The position numbers were made by a program, and so were the translations under genes. A model generated the notes under the pieces. The model was given only the letters and a program-made list of their open reading frames with translations, was not told the DNA's origin and made no database searches. This document shows, one piece after another, positions 55,325 to 63,439 of a stretch of DNA of 64,000 bases (its first letter is position 1; the number at the start of each line of letters is the position of its first letter). The DNA comes from Capsulimonas corticalis (GTDB lineage: Bacteria > Armatimonadota > Armatimonadia > Armatimonadales > Capsulimonadaceae), in NCBI RefSeq assembly GCF_003574315.2, contig NZ_AP025739.1, positions 5,642,001 through 5,706,000 on the forward strand. The letters run 5' to 3'.

Positions 55325-56077
55325 TTAGGCCGGCGGGAAGCCGCCGACATCACGCCCCTGATCGCGGCGATATCGAATGAGCTCCAGAGAGATAAAGAAC
55401 GGGTCGAGGCTCACGGTAACGCCCAGCCGCTCCACGCACTTCGCCAGCGCGCGCTCCTGGATGGGATCGGCTTGGCCGAACGGCGCGTCCATAAAGTGAT
55501 CCATCGTGGCCGAGATCAGCTTCACGGCGTGAAGCAGGAACGCCGCCTGCCCATGCGGGTACCGCGCCAGCGGAGCGTGCTTGAACGCCACGGTGAGCCG
55601 CTCGTTGAGCTTATCCCAGTGAGGGATCAGCTCCACGACCTCATCCATATGGCCGGCCTGCGCGGCCCGAGCGGGCGCAGACGGAGCCGAGCGCGGCGGG
55701 GCGGGCGCGGCGGTCTCCTGGTGATTTGCGGCGGCCGCCGGCGGCGCGGGCTCGGGCGCGGACGAAACCAGCTCCTGCGCCTGCCGCGCCTTGTAATCTT
55801 CCAGCGAGAAACCTTCGATGATATGCAGCGCTAGCGGCCGCCCGGCCACCTCCGCAAGAGCGTCATCGATCACGGTCGCATATTCGTGGGTCTGTAAATT
55901 GACGGAAAGGTAACGATCGTTGGGATCCAAGCCGACAATGAGATGGTTGCCGTCGAGCGCCAGAGGCCGCGCGGCCTCCATCGCCATCCAGACGATCGGA
56001 ATATCCAGAGTGCGCTGCACGCGGTAAAACGCCTGTCGCCAAATCTCTTCGGGCTTAGATGCCGCCTGCTGGTCCAT
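55325..56077 (-). CDS. Unknown protein, N-terminus DnaA-N-like
   Basis: Protein of 250 residues. The first 90 residues (EEIWRQAFYRVQRTLDIPIVWMAMEAARPLALDGNHLIVGLDPNDRYL and the strands after it) recall the DnaA N-terminal domain fold, but similarity is weak. Residues 110-145 are an Ala/Pro linker. The C-terminal 105 residues are helical with no recognised family. No signal peptide. It is 26 bases before phnD and likely shares its transcript, but a link with phosphonate uptake is unclear. Confidence 0.6.
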   Translation of the reverse strand: MDQQAASKPEEIWRQAFYRVQRTLDIPIVWMAMEAARPLALDGNHLIVGLDPNDRYLSVNLQTHEYATVIDDALAEVAGRPLALHIIEGFSLEDYKARQAQELVSSAPEPAPPAAAANHQETAAPAPPRSAPSAPARAAQAGHMDEVVELIPHWDKLNERLTVAFKHAPLARYPHGQAAFLLHAVKLISATMDHFMDAPFGQADPIQERALAKCVERLGVTVSLDPFFISLELIRYRRDQGRDVGGFPPA

Positions 56078-56248
56078 GGTTTACCTCCGAGATCGTTTCC
56101 CGCCGCAACCGCGTCGTTCGGGGAAATGTGGGTCCGGGGCGGCGGGGACGCCGCGCGCCGAGTCGGTTAATTATGATGCGCGCGCTTGCCAATTGTCAAC
56201 ATCCACGAATGTTTGGTCTCATCAGAGTGCGGGAACAGGAAAATCGTG

Positions 56249-56257
56249 TGCTATAAT
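56249..56257 (+). promoter_or_regulatory. Extended -10 promoter of the gene at 56296
   Basis: TGCTATAAT is a perfect extended -10 box, 38 bases before the ATG. No good -35 is seen. Confidence 0.5.
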
Positions 56258-56295
56258 TATGCAAATCTGGTTTTCTATGTCTGTGGGAGGATTGC

Positions 56296-56766
56296 ATGAT
56301 CATTGAAGAAGTCGCCCCCATGCTCACGTGCATTCAGAGCAATGACGGCTTCCAGTACGAGCTGCTAATGCGAGCTCGTCCCGAACAACCCGCGATCACC
56401 AAAGTGCGGATCGGTCCGTATTTTTTCAAGCCCGAATATCAGCCCAAGGTCGGTCCGATGGGCGTGATGCTGCAAGGTCCGGAGCCCAAGTACTGGATAA
56501 TGCATCGCGTGCTGGATCTGAGCAACCCGCGCGGTTGGTCTCGCCTGCACTGGGAGATCGCCGACAATGAGCCGGGCCATCCCGCGTATCTCGTGGCGCG
56601 CGGCGTCCTGAAGCCCGGCGAAAGCGGACTGTTCCGATTCCTCTCGACAATCGCTCCCGGCGGCGTCCGCGCCGGCATGGAAGTCTATCGCGGCGACGAG
56701 CACAAAGACTACGGCGTCAGCGGCCCCAACTACGAGCCCTATATGCAGGGCGATCACGAGCACTAA
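56296..56766 (+). CDS. Hypothetical protein
   Basis: Protein of 156 residues with GGGAGG six bases before the ATG. I do not recognise it. It is rich in aromatic residues and prolines (VRIGPYFFKPEYQPKVG, GPEPKYWIMHRVLDLSNPRGWSRLHWE), then a beta-like part with YLVARGVLKPGESGLFRFLSTIAPGGVRAGMEVYRG. It ends with YMQGDHEH. No signal peptide or membrane helix, so cytoplasmic. It stands alone with its own promoter and converges on the arabinofuranosidase gene. Confidence 0.7.
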   Translation: MIIEEVAPMLTCIQSNDGFQYELLMRARPEQPAITKVRIGPYFFKPEYQPKVGPMGVMLQGPEPKYWIMHRVLDLSNPRGWSRLHWEIADNEPGHPAYLVARGVLKPGESGLFRFLSTIAPGGVRAGMEVYRGDEHKDYGVSGPNYEPYMQGDHEH

Positions 56767-56776
56767 ACGCGGCGAA

Positions 56777-56803
56777 AGCCGGTGATCCAACGGATCACCG
56801 GCT
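56777..56803. terminator. Hairpin overlapping the arabinofuranosidase stop codon
   Basis: A perfect 12-bp stem AGCCGGTGATCC/GGATCACCGGCT with a 3-base loop ends transcripts from both sides. The minus-strand stop (56795-56797) lies inside the stem. No T-run follows. Confidence 0.65.
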
Positions 56804-59239
56804 GAGACGCATAACAAGATACGAGTGCGCGGGAAAAGTGTACGAGAACTCCGCGCCGCGCACGCTCCTCCGATCGCGCTGGGGCCGGATCTCCTCCAAA
56901 CCCGCCGGCGCGTTGACCGCCGCCATGTCCCCCGCCAGCGTCCACGTTTCCGCCGACTTCACCCCATCGAACCCTTGCAGCGAGACCGCCGCCTCCGTGG
57001 CGGCGGGGCCGACATTCACCACGCTCAGAATTAACGATTTGCCGTCCTTGCCGCGCGCCGCCGAGACAAACAAATCGCCGCTGTTTTCCACGGAGCTTTG
57101 TACGCACAGTGTCTCGTATCCTCTTGCCGCCATCTGCTGGGCGTAAAATGGCGGCATGCGCCAGACACGATCGGGGGTGAAGAAGATCTGTCCCTGGTCC
57201 CAGCCGTTGTCGTTCTGACGCCAGGGCTGGAGGCAGTTCGCGGGGCAATCGGCGATAACGAAATCGCCGTGGCGCGTGGCGGCGGCCAGCGTCGTGGCGT
57301 GTCCGAGCGCACGCTGCAGATTGTGAAGGTTCCCGTTTTCCTCGAAGATCACCGCCTTCATCTTTGATTGCGGGCCCCATTGCCAAAACAGCGACTGGAC
57401 CTGAGTCAGATCGCGGTCGATTCCCCTCCCCGCGTCGGCGGAGTCCGACCAGACATGCAAATCCCAGGCCGCCGCCTCCCCGTTCACCGCTCGGAAGACA
57501 CGCTTCATGCTCGGGGAGTTGGGACGCCACCACGCGGCGCAGACGAGCTTGAGGCCAGGATGGCGCGCGTGAATGGCGCGCGCGATCGCCTGAAATCGCG
57601 CGCTATAGTGATCGTACGCCGCCGGGTCGTCGGCGCCAATGCACTCTTCATTCCCAATCTCAATGTACTGGATATGGTAAGGCGCCGCGTGCCCGTCGCC
57701 GGCGCGCCGGCGGCCCCAGGGGCTGGACGCGGGCGCCGTCAGATAGTCGGCGAGGTCGGCGGCGTCCTGCGCCGTCTCCTCAATATTGATGGCGAACGCC
57801 GGCGCGAGATGCGCGGCTTCGCAAAAGTTGAGAAAGTCGAAGATCCCGAAGCCGTTCGTGGAGTATGGATACCAGTTGCCCCGGTAAGGAGGCCGCCTGT
57901 CGGGGTCTCCGATCATGTTCTTCCAACGATAGCCGGGAACATTCACCATCGTGCCGCCATAACGCAGGAACGTCACGCCTTCATCAACGATCGCATGCGC
58001 GATATCCGACCGGATCGGCAGCCCATGGAACTGCTCCAAGCCGGTTCCCATCAGCACCGCCTGGTCGGCCCAGACGACGCCCGGATGGTCGATCCAGAGA
58101 GCGAAGCGAGCGCCGGGGTCCGTCGCCGTCGAGCTCAGCGTAAATGCAAACTTCCTCCATGAGGCGCCGATCGCAGCAAGACGCTGAGCCGCGTAGGTCC
58201 TGCGACCGTCGGCGCTTTGCAGCGCCACGGTAACGCTCCCCTGGAGAGACTGCCCGCGCAAGTAAACCCGCCCCTGAAACTGCTGTCCCCGCTTGACCGC
58301 GATCCCCCACCGGTTGAGCCCGCGATTGGCGACGCCGACTTGCCCGATTCCCGCGCCATGCTGGATTCTCTGGCAGAACGCGCCGTTGAACGGATGATGT
58401 CCGTCCAATTGGAATTTGCCTGCGGCTCCGTGGGTGACGACCGCGTCCCACATGCCGCTGACCGCGCGCGCCGAGGCGGCCGTCAATCGGGCGTCCACGA
58501 CGCCTGCGCCGGTCTGAACGCTTACGCCGCGAAAGGACGCGTCCGCGTTCCACGTGCGCAGGGCGATTTTCCCCGAGAGCAGCGGCGAGGCCGTATCCGC
58601 GAAATCGATCGCCGGGATCGCGCCCCCGTCCAAATAAACACGGATTCGCGGCCCGGCCAGCACAACGCGCAGATGACTCCACCGTCCGGCGTTCACGGCG
58701 GCGGAGGCTGAAATCAATGGTTTCCAGTTGTGATGGTGCTTGCCCAGGAGGACCTGCCGGCCGCCAGGGCTGAGGCTGATTTCGTAGCCGTCGAATTCGT
58801 CCGCGCCCACGCCGGGGTTCTGGACGCGCACGAGCAGTCCGGCGTTATCCCCTGCCCGGCCGGAGAGCTGGAGATCGGCCTCGACGGCGCCATCGCCGAT
58901 ATCGGATCGGTCGTACACCAGCTTCGCCCCAGGATCGGCCGAAACGCGGCAGCCGGCGCCGTTCGGCGCCCACGAGCCTCCATAGGCGGTCCAGTCGGCG
59001 AACTTCGCCGCCGGCGCCGGCTCTTCAAAGCTCTCCCCGAAGATCTTCTGGTCGTACAAACCGCCGTAGATCTCGTGGTTGACGTCTTCGATACAGGATC
59101 CGGTCATCAGAGGCGTCACATGGCTGACAACTTTGGACGCGTCCACGTGGATCGCGACGTTGTCCGCATGCGCCGGGAGTGCGAGCGCTCTCAGCGCCAT
59201 GATGAGCGCAAACGCGGCGGCGCGCAGCGAAGTTCTCAT
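56795..59239 (-). CDS. Alpha-L-arabinofuranosidase-like glycosidase (GH51-type)
   Basis: Protein of 814 residues. A signal peptide ends at about AHA. Next come a carbohydrate-binding-like domain (about 80-260, DRSDIGDGAVEADLQLSG, GYEISLSPGGRQVLLG), further beta domains, then a TIM barrel with YIEIGNEECIG (acid/base Glu) and AVIFEENGN (nucleophile Glu). The C-terminal beta domain ends in HSYLVMRLSR. GH51 enzymes remove arabinose side chains from plant polysaccharides. It overlaps the Gfo gene by 4 bases and is exported. Confidence 0.85.
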   Translation of the reverse strand: MRTSLRAAAFALIMALRALALPAHADNVAIHVDASKVVSHVTPLMTGSCIEDVNHEIYGGLYDQKIFGESFEEPAPAAKFADWTAYGGSWAPNGAGCRVSADPGAKLVYDRSDIGDGAVEADLQLSGRAGDNAGLLVRVQNPGVGADEFDGYEISLSPGGRQVLLGKHHHNWKPLISASAAVNAGRWSHLRVVLAGPRIRVYLDGGAIPAIDFADTASPLLSGKIALRTWNADASFRGVSVQTGAGVVDARLTAASARAVSGMWDAVVTHGAAGKFQLDGHHPFNGAFCQRIQHGAGIGQVGVANRGLNRWGIAVKRGQQFQGRVYLRGQSLQGSVTVALQSADGRRTYAAQRLAAIGASWRKFAFTLSSTATDPGARFALWIDHPGVVWADQAVLMGTGLEQFHGLPIRSDIAHAIVDEGVTFLRYGGTMVNVPGYRWKNMIGDPDRRPPYRGNWYPYSTNGFGIFDFLNFCEAAHLAPAFAINIEETAQDAADLADYLTAPASSPWGRRRAGDGHAAPYHIQYIEIGNEECIGADDPAAYDHYSARFQAIARAIHARHPGLKLVCAAWWRPNSPSMKRVFRAVNGEAAAWDLHVWSDSADAGRGIDRDLTQVQSLFWQWGPQSKMKAVIFEENGNLHNLQRALGHATTLAAATRHGDFVIADCPANCLQPWRQNDNGWDQGQIFFTPDRVWRMPPFYAQQMAARGYETLCVQSSVENSGDLFVSAARGKDGKSLILSVVNVGPAATEAAVSLQGFDGVKSAETWTLAGDMAAVNAPAGLEEIRPQRDRRSVRGAEFSYTFPAHSYLVMRLSR

Positions 59240-60243
59240 GCGGCGCCTTCCCGATCGACAGTCACGCGCGTCCCGGTTTCAAAGGATTGGATCGTCGCCA
59301 ACGCCAGCCGCAGGGCGCGGCGTCCGGCGGCGGCGGGAACGGGCGGCGGCTCACCCTTGCGAAACGCCGACAGCATGGCGTCCAGATAAACATCGAACGT
59401 CCGGTGGAACTCGCGGTCGATGTCGTTGAAGTAGCCGGCCTGCCAGACCTCGCCGGTCTCCTGCCCCGTGGGCTGAAAGCTGTAGCGGCGCACGGTGTCC
59501 TCAATGACGACCCGGCCGGCGACGCCATTGATCTCGACGCGATGCGTGTCGGGGTAAGCGTACGACGAATCATAGGAGCCGACGAGGCTGCCGACCGCGC
59601 CGTTCTGGAATCGCAGCGAAAGCGCCATGGTCGAAAAGCCTTTGCCGGTCTTGTCCGTCATCTCCGCCATCACGGATTCGATCGGGCCGCACAGAAACTC
59701 CAGCATGTCGAACCCATGGCACTGCGTCTCGATCAGGTTGCGGTGCGGATGCCCCACGCCGCCCAGATCCTCGCCCCCAAAGCGCCAGGAGGCGAAGATC
59801 AGCTCGCCCAGACATCCCGACGCAATCGCCTCGTGCGCCAGCCGCACGGGTTTGGCGTAACGGTGGTTGAAGTTGATCGCGAAGAAGAGGTCGCGCTTTT
59901 TGGCTTCCGCCAGCAGCGTGTCCGCCTCGTCCAGCTCGAACACGAGCGGCTTCTCGGCCAGCAGAGGAACGCCCGCCTGGATCACTTGCAGCGTCGGCTC
60001 GAAGTGCCGCTCGTTGGGCAGGCTGAGGCTGACGAAATCGGGACGCTCCTTCACTAACATCTCCTCGATATTCGTGTAGGCGCGAACGCCGTATTCGGCG
60101 GCGCGGGCCTGAGCGCGTTCTGGGTTTCGGCCGGCGACGGCGCAAAACTCCACGTCGGGCCGCTGTGAAAAGACGCGCGAGTGCTGGCGTCCCCAGCCGC
60201 CCGTTCCCACGATGGCCACTTTGATCTTCTTTTCGTCCGTCAT
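59236..60243 (-). CDS. Gfo/Idh/MocA-family oxidoreductase
   Basis: Protein of 335 residues. The N-terminal Rossmann motif is AIVGTGGWGRQH and the EKP segment reads LLAEKPLVF with the conserved Lys. The C-terminal alpha/beta domain has GNGFDMLEF-type and HPHRNLIETQCHGFDMLEFLCG. These enzymes oxidise or reduce sugars and inositols with NAD(P). Four-base overlaps on both sides put it in an operon with the alcohol dehydrogenase and the arabinofuranosidase, so its substrate is probably a sugar released by the latter. Confidence 0.92.
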   Translation of the reverse strand: MTDEKKIKVAIVGTGGWGRQHSRVFSQRPDVEFCAVAGRNPERAQARAAEYGVRAYTNIEEMLVKERPDFVSLSLPNERHFEPTLQVIQAGVPLLAEKPLVFELDEADTLLAEAKKRDLFFAINFNHRYAKPVRLAHEAIASGCLGELIFASWRFGGEDLGGVGHPHRNLIETQCHGFDMLEFLCGPIESVMAEMTDKTGKGFSTMALSLRFQNGAVGSLVGSYDSSYAYPDTHRVEINGVAGRVVIEDTVRRYSFQPTGQETGEVWQAGYFNDIDREFHRTFDVYLDAMLSAFRKGEPPPVPAAAGRRALRLALATIQSFETGTRVTVDREGAA

Positions 60244-61271
60244 TGTTCGATGATGACCTTTCCCGTATTCCCTTCGAAAAATAATTCAAAGGCGTGCTGA
60301 ATTTCGCCGACGCCAAACCGGTGCGTGATGATCTGATTCAAGTAGTCCCGATGCGCTCGGAGCAGCTCCAAATTCCCGGGAAGCTCATTGTAAGAAAAAT
60401 ATTCGCTCCCGATCAGCGTCATCTCCCGGAACACAAAATCGGCGTAAAGGTTTTTGATGGTGAGACCGCCGCCGTGCGCGACGCTGACCAGCACGCCCCG
60501 ATGCGCCAGCAGAGCCATGCTCTCATCGCGCACCCGTTCCTGCCCGGCGGCGTCGAACACCACGTCCGGCAGTTCCAGCCCATGCCGCTTCATTCCTTCC
60601 GCCAGCGACATTTCGGTCGCCAGCACGGGCAGTCCGCCCATTTTCTCCGCCAGTTCGAGACGATACGGAACCACGTCGGACAGCACGACCGGAATATCCT
60701 TGCCCAGCATCAGCTTCACCATCGCCAGCAGGCCCAGACCGATGGGGCCAGCGCCGGGGATCAGCACGGATTGAATATCTTTGTGAACCAAAGAGGCCCG
60801 GCGGATCGCATGTCCTCCCGTCCCCATAATATCCAGAAGCAGCGTCGCCTCCGTCGGCGTCACGTCGGATGGCGTGGGAAAGAAGAGGCTCTCATGGACC
60901 AGTTCATAAACACCGTAGCCGCCGTCACGATTGAACCCCATATCGCCGCGCTTGGCGAGACATTGGTTCGTGTGGCCCAGCGCGCACGAGCGGCACTCGC
61001 CGCAGAAGTCCATCAAGAAGATGGCGCCCGGCGTACCCACCCGGGTCGTGGCCCCTGGCCCCGCCGCCGCCACCACGCCCGCCGCTTCATGACCGGGCGT
61101 GACCGGCGTTCCGTCACGAAATTGGCCGCGCTCCGAGCCGCACAGGGCGTTGGCTTTGACTTCAATCAAGAGCTGGCCGGCGCCCGGCTGCGGTACGGGC
61201 TTGGCGGTCGTGACGATCCGGCCGCCGCCCACGAAATGCGGGACGGTAACTTCCTGGGGGATCGCGTTCAT
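60240..61271 (-). CDS. Zinc-dependent medium-chain alcohol/sugar dehydrogenase
   Basis: Protein of 343 residues. Catalytic zinc ligands are Cys44 (ALCGSERG), His61 and Glu62 (PGHEAAG). The structural zinc uses Cys90, Cys93, Cys96 and Cys104. The Rossmann part has SVLIPGAGPIGLGLLAMVKLMLG. It resembles sorbitol, threonine and galactitol-1-phosphate dehydrogenases. First gene of an operon with Gfo and GH51 genes; AAGGAG and a promoter lie upstream. Sugar alcohol or related substrate likely. Confidence 0.92.
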   Translation of the reverse strand: MNAIPQEVTVPHFVGGGRIVTTAKPVPQPGAGQLLIEVKANALCGSERGQFRDGTPVTPGHEAAGVVAAAGPGATTRVGTPGAIFLMDFCGECRSCALGHTNQCLAKRGDMGFNRDGGYGVYELVHESLFFPTPSDVTPTEATLLLDIMGTGGHAIRRASLVHKDIQSVLIPGAGPIGLGLLAMVKLMLGKDIPVVLSDVVPYRLELAEKMGGLPVLATEMSLAEGMKRHGLELPDVVFDAAGQERVRDESMALLAHRGVLVSVAHGGGLTIKNLYADFVFREMTLIGSEYFSYNELPGNLELLRAHRDYLNQIITHRFGVGEIQHAFELFFEGNTGKVIIEQ

Positions 61272-61313
61272 ATACGTTTCTCCTTGTCTCGAAAATGCGA
61301 CGTTCTATGCGAC

Positions 61314-61341
61314 ACTATAGCACATATTATCGCTCTTTCAA
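61314..61341 (-). promoter_or_regulatory. Promoter of the ADH-Gfo-GH51 operon
   Basis: On the minus strand TTGAAA and TATAGT are 16 bases apart, about 43 bases before the dehydrogenase start. It shares the AT-rich region 61272-61525 with the divergent pseudopilin promoter. Confidence 0.5.
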
Positions 61342-61424
61342 GTAAATACCGATCAAATAAATTAGAATTTATCGATAATTTTGCTCATTATGAAACTATA
61401 TGATCATATTTTTCACAAAACCTA

Positions 61425-61453
61425 TTGACGTATTGAGATTCGTGTCCTATACT
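61425..61453 (+). promoter_or_regulatory. Promoter of pseudopilin gene 1
   Basis: TTGACG and TATACT are 17 bases apart, close to the sigma-70 consensus. The predicted start is near 61460, at the foot of a hairpin. Confidence 0.7.
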
Positions 61454-61459
61454 GGGTTT

Positions 61460-61487
61460 GTTCCCGCGCCGTAGTCAGCGCGGGAAC
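61460..61487 (+). promoter_or_regulatory. 5' leader hairpin of pseudopilin gene 1
   Basis: A perfect 10-bp stem GTTCCCGCGC/GCGCGGGAAC with an 8-base loop begins at the predicted first transcribed base. It could protect the mRNA end or act as an operator. It has no T-run directly after it. Confidence 0.5.
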
Positions 61488-61525
61488 AAAATCAACCGTA
61501 TCATCTATAGAGAACAAGAGGCAAA

Positions 61526-62341
61526 ATGAAGAAGAAATTGGGTTTCACACTGATTGAATTGCTAGTTGTTATCGCAATAATTGCGATTCTTGCAGCAATC
61601 CTGTTCCCGGTCTTCGCCAAAGCGCGCGAGAAGGCCCGGCAGATCAGCTGCACATCCAATATGAAGCAGATCGGCCTGGGGCTGCTTCAGTATGTCCAGG
61701 ATAATGACGAAACCTGGCCGACATCGACCTATCCCGGCAATCCGCAAAAGGCGCGCGGCTGGGCGGGCAAAGTCTATCCCTATTTGAAGAGTGTCGGCGT
61801 CTACAAATGTCCGGACGAGTCGGCCGCCGTCGCCATCAGCGGCGGCGTAACCTTCTATCCCATTTCCTACGGACTGAACTCCAACCTGGACGGGCAGACG
61901 GCGGGCGGCGCGCTTGCGGCCGACAATTCTCCCGCGAAGACCGTACTGCTATTCGAATGCGAAGGGCAGACGGCGGACTTACTGAACCCGCTGGAAACGA
62001 ATTCCGCCGGTGGATGGGGGCCGGATCGCTGCGCGGGATATCTGGATCAGGCCGGACCGAATATCGCTTACTCCAGCGGCCCGATGGGCAACCCGGTCCC
62101 CAAATCGGACGGCTGCGGCCTTCCGCCCAAGGGATATTGGGTTTCCGCCACCGGTCGGCACACCGACCTCTCCAACTTTGCAATGGCCGACGGTCACGTG
62201 AAAACACTGCGCGGCACATCGGTGTCGCCCGGACAATCGGCGGCTATCGAGACGGATCCCCAGTATAATGACGGCGGCGGAACGACACACTCCGCAGGGA
62301 CCGGCGTTTCCGGATTTGGAGCAACGTTCAGCCATATTTAA
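61526..62341 (+). CDS. DUF1559-type pseudopilin (H-X9-DG), copy 1
   Basis: Protein of 271 residues. The prepilin peptidase site and helix [37 protein letters not shown] are at residues 6-42. The C-terminal part has the H-X9-DG motif ([13 protein letters not shown]). Such proteins are abundant in Planctomycetota and Armatimonadota. They are thought to form pseudopili or surface filaments; no assembly genes are near. GC content of the N-terminal coding part is lower than the rest. It has its own strong promoter. Confidence 0.9.
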   Translation: MKKKLGFTLIELLVVIAIIAILAAILFPVFAKAREKARQISCTSNMKQIGLGLLQYVQDNDETWPTSTYPGNPQKARGWAGKVYPYLKSVGVYKCPDESAAVAISGGVTFYPISYGLNSNLDGQTAGGALAADNSPAKTVLLFECEGQTADLLNPLETNSAGGWGPDRCAGYLDQAGPNIAYSSGPMGNPVPKSDGCGLPPKGYWVSATGRHTDLSNFAMADGHVKTLRGTSVSPGQSAAIETDPQYNDGGGTTHSAGTGVSGFGATFSHI

Positions 62342-62365
62342 TTCGGCCACGAAACATCGGATTGA

Positions 62366-62401
62366 AAAGGAGCCTGGGGAATTTCTTCCCCAGGCTCCTT
62401 T
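62366..62401 (+). terminator. Terminator of pseudopilin gene 1
   Basis: A 15-bp perfect stem AAAGGAGCCTGGGGA/TCCCCAGGCTCCTTT with a 6-base loop lies 24 bases after the stop. Confidence 0.85.
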
Positions 62402-62445
62402 GGCTTCTCGCATCCCTCGCTTGCTTAGGCGCGCTCATTGACAGG

Positions 62446-62451
62446 TATAAT
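62446..62451 (+). promoter_or_regulatory. -10 box of the DeoR gene
   Basis: TATAAT lies 17 bases before the ATG. The only -35-like hexamer, TTGCTT, is 19 bases upstream and weak. Confidence 0.45.
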
Positions 62452-62468
62452 GGCCATAAGGATGAATC

Positions 62469-63260
62469 ATGGCTGTTAGAAAGCAAGTGGCGAGCCGGCG
62501 CAGGCAAGAGATCTTACAAGACCTTCTCCTCGCGGGAGATGTCTCCGTGAACGAGCTGGCCGAACAATTGGGGGTTTCCGCGACGACTGTGCGGCGCAGT
62601 CTGCGCGCGCTTGAGGAGCAGGGCTTGCTGCGCCGGCGGCATGGCGGAGCCGTGCCGATCGAATCGTCTCTGTACGAACACTTCCGCTACGACGCGGACT
62701 TTCAGGAGCGCGACCAGCTTTACGCGGACGAAAAGCGCCGGATCGGGCTGGCGGCCAGCGAACACGTCAAGGATGGCGATATCGTCGCTCTGAGCGCCGG
62801 CACCACCACCACGCAGATCGCACGCGCCCTCAAGCTTCACAAAGATGTCACCATCGTCACCAACGCCCTGAACATCGCGATGGAGTTCGCCCGCTCCACC
62901 ACCCTGCGCGTGCTTCTGACCGGCGGGTACGTCAGCGGCGGCTGGTTTTCCGTCCTTGGGCCCACCAGCCTGGAGACAATCGCCGATACCGAAATCGACA
63001 TCACCTTCGTGGGGGTCGACGGCATTGAGCCAAAATCGGGCCTTACCGCGAACCACCCGGACGAGGCCGATGTCAACGCGGCGATGATCCGTCAGGCCCG
63101 CCGAAAAGTCGTCGTGGCGGACCACAGTAAGCTGGGCCGAACCGCGGACGCCTTCGTCTGTCCCCTGCACGCGGTAGACCTCATCATTACGGATACCGGC
63201 GCAACCGATGAAGCCCTCGCCCCATTCCGCAGCAAAAAGATCTCCATTCAGCAAGCCTGA
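62469..63260 (+). CDS. DeoR/GlpR-family sugar-responsive repressor
   Basis: Protein of 263 residues. The winged helix is at about 7-58 (RRQEILQDLLLAGDVSVNELAEQLGVSATTVRRSLRALEEQGLLRRRHGGAV). The C-terminal sugar-phosphate sensor shows IVALSAGTTTTQIARAL, VTNALNIAMEF, VLLTGGYVSGGWFSVLGP and VVADHSKLGRTADAFVC, all DeoR features. Effectors are usually phosphorylated sugars. It lies between two pseudopilin genes and near the sugar operon, its most likely targets. Confidence 0.93.
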   Translation: MAVRKQVASRRRQEILQDLLLAGDVSVNELAEQLGVSATTVRRSLRALEEQGLLRRRHGGAVPIESSLYEHFRYDADFQERDQLYADEKRRIGLAASEHVKDGDIVALSAGTTTTQIARALKLHKDVTIVTNALNIAMEFARSTTLRVLLTGGYVSGGWFSVLGPTSLETIADTEIDITFVGVDGIEPKSGLTANHPDEADVNAAMIRQARRKVVVADHSKLGRTADAFVCPLHAVDLIITDTGATDEALAPFRSKKISIQQA

Positions 63261-63368
63261 CACCCTGCTTTCACGCATTACGCCCCTTTACGCCCAAACA
63301 TAAATTTGCTCATTTGAATCGAAAAGGATCAAAATATTTATAAATCGATTCTATTTATGACCATAGTA

Positions 63369-63397
63369 TTGACGAATGCGCATATCTATGGTATTTT
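63369..63397 (+). promoter_or_regulatory. Promoter of pseudopilin gene 2
   Basis: TTGACG and TATTTT are 17 bases apart. The -35 and its flank TATTGACG are the same as in the promoter at 61425. Confidence 0.55.
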
Positions 63398-63439
63398 AGG
63401 AATATACGCAATCAATTCTGTCAGCATATAGGAGAAATT

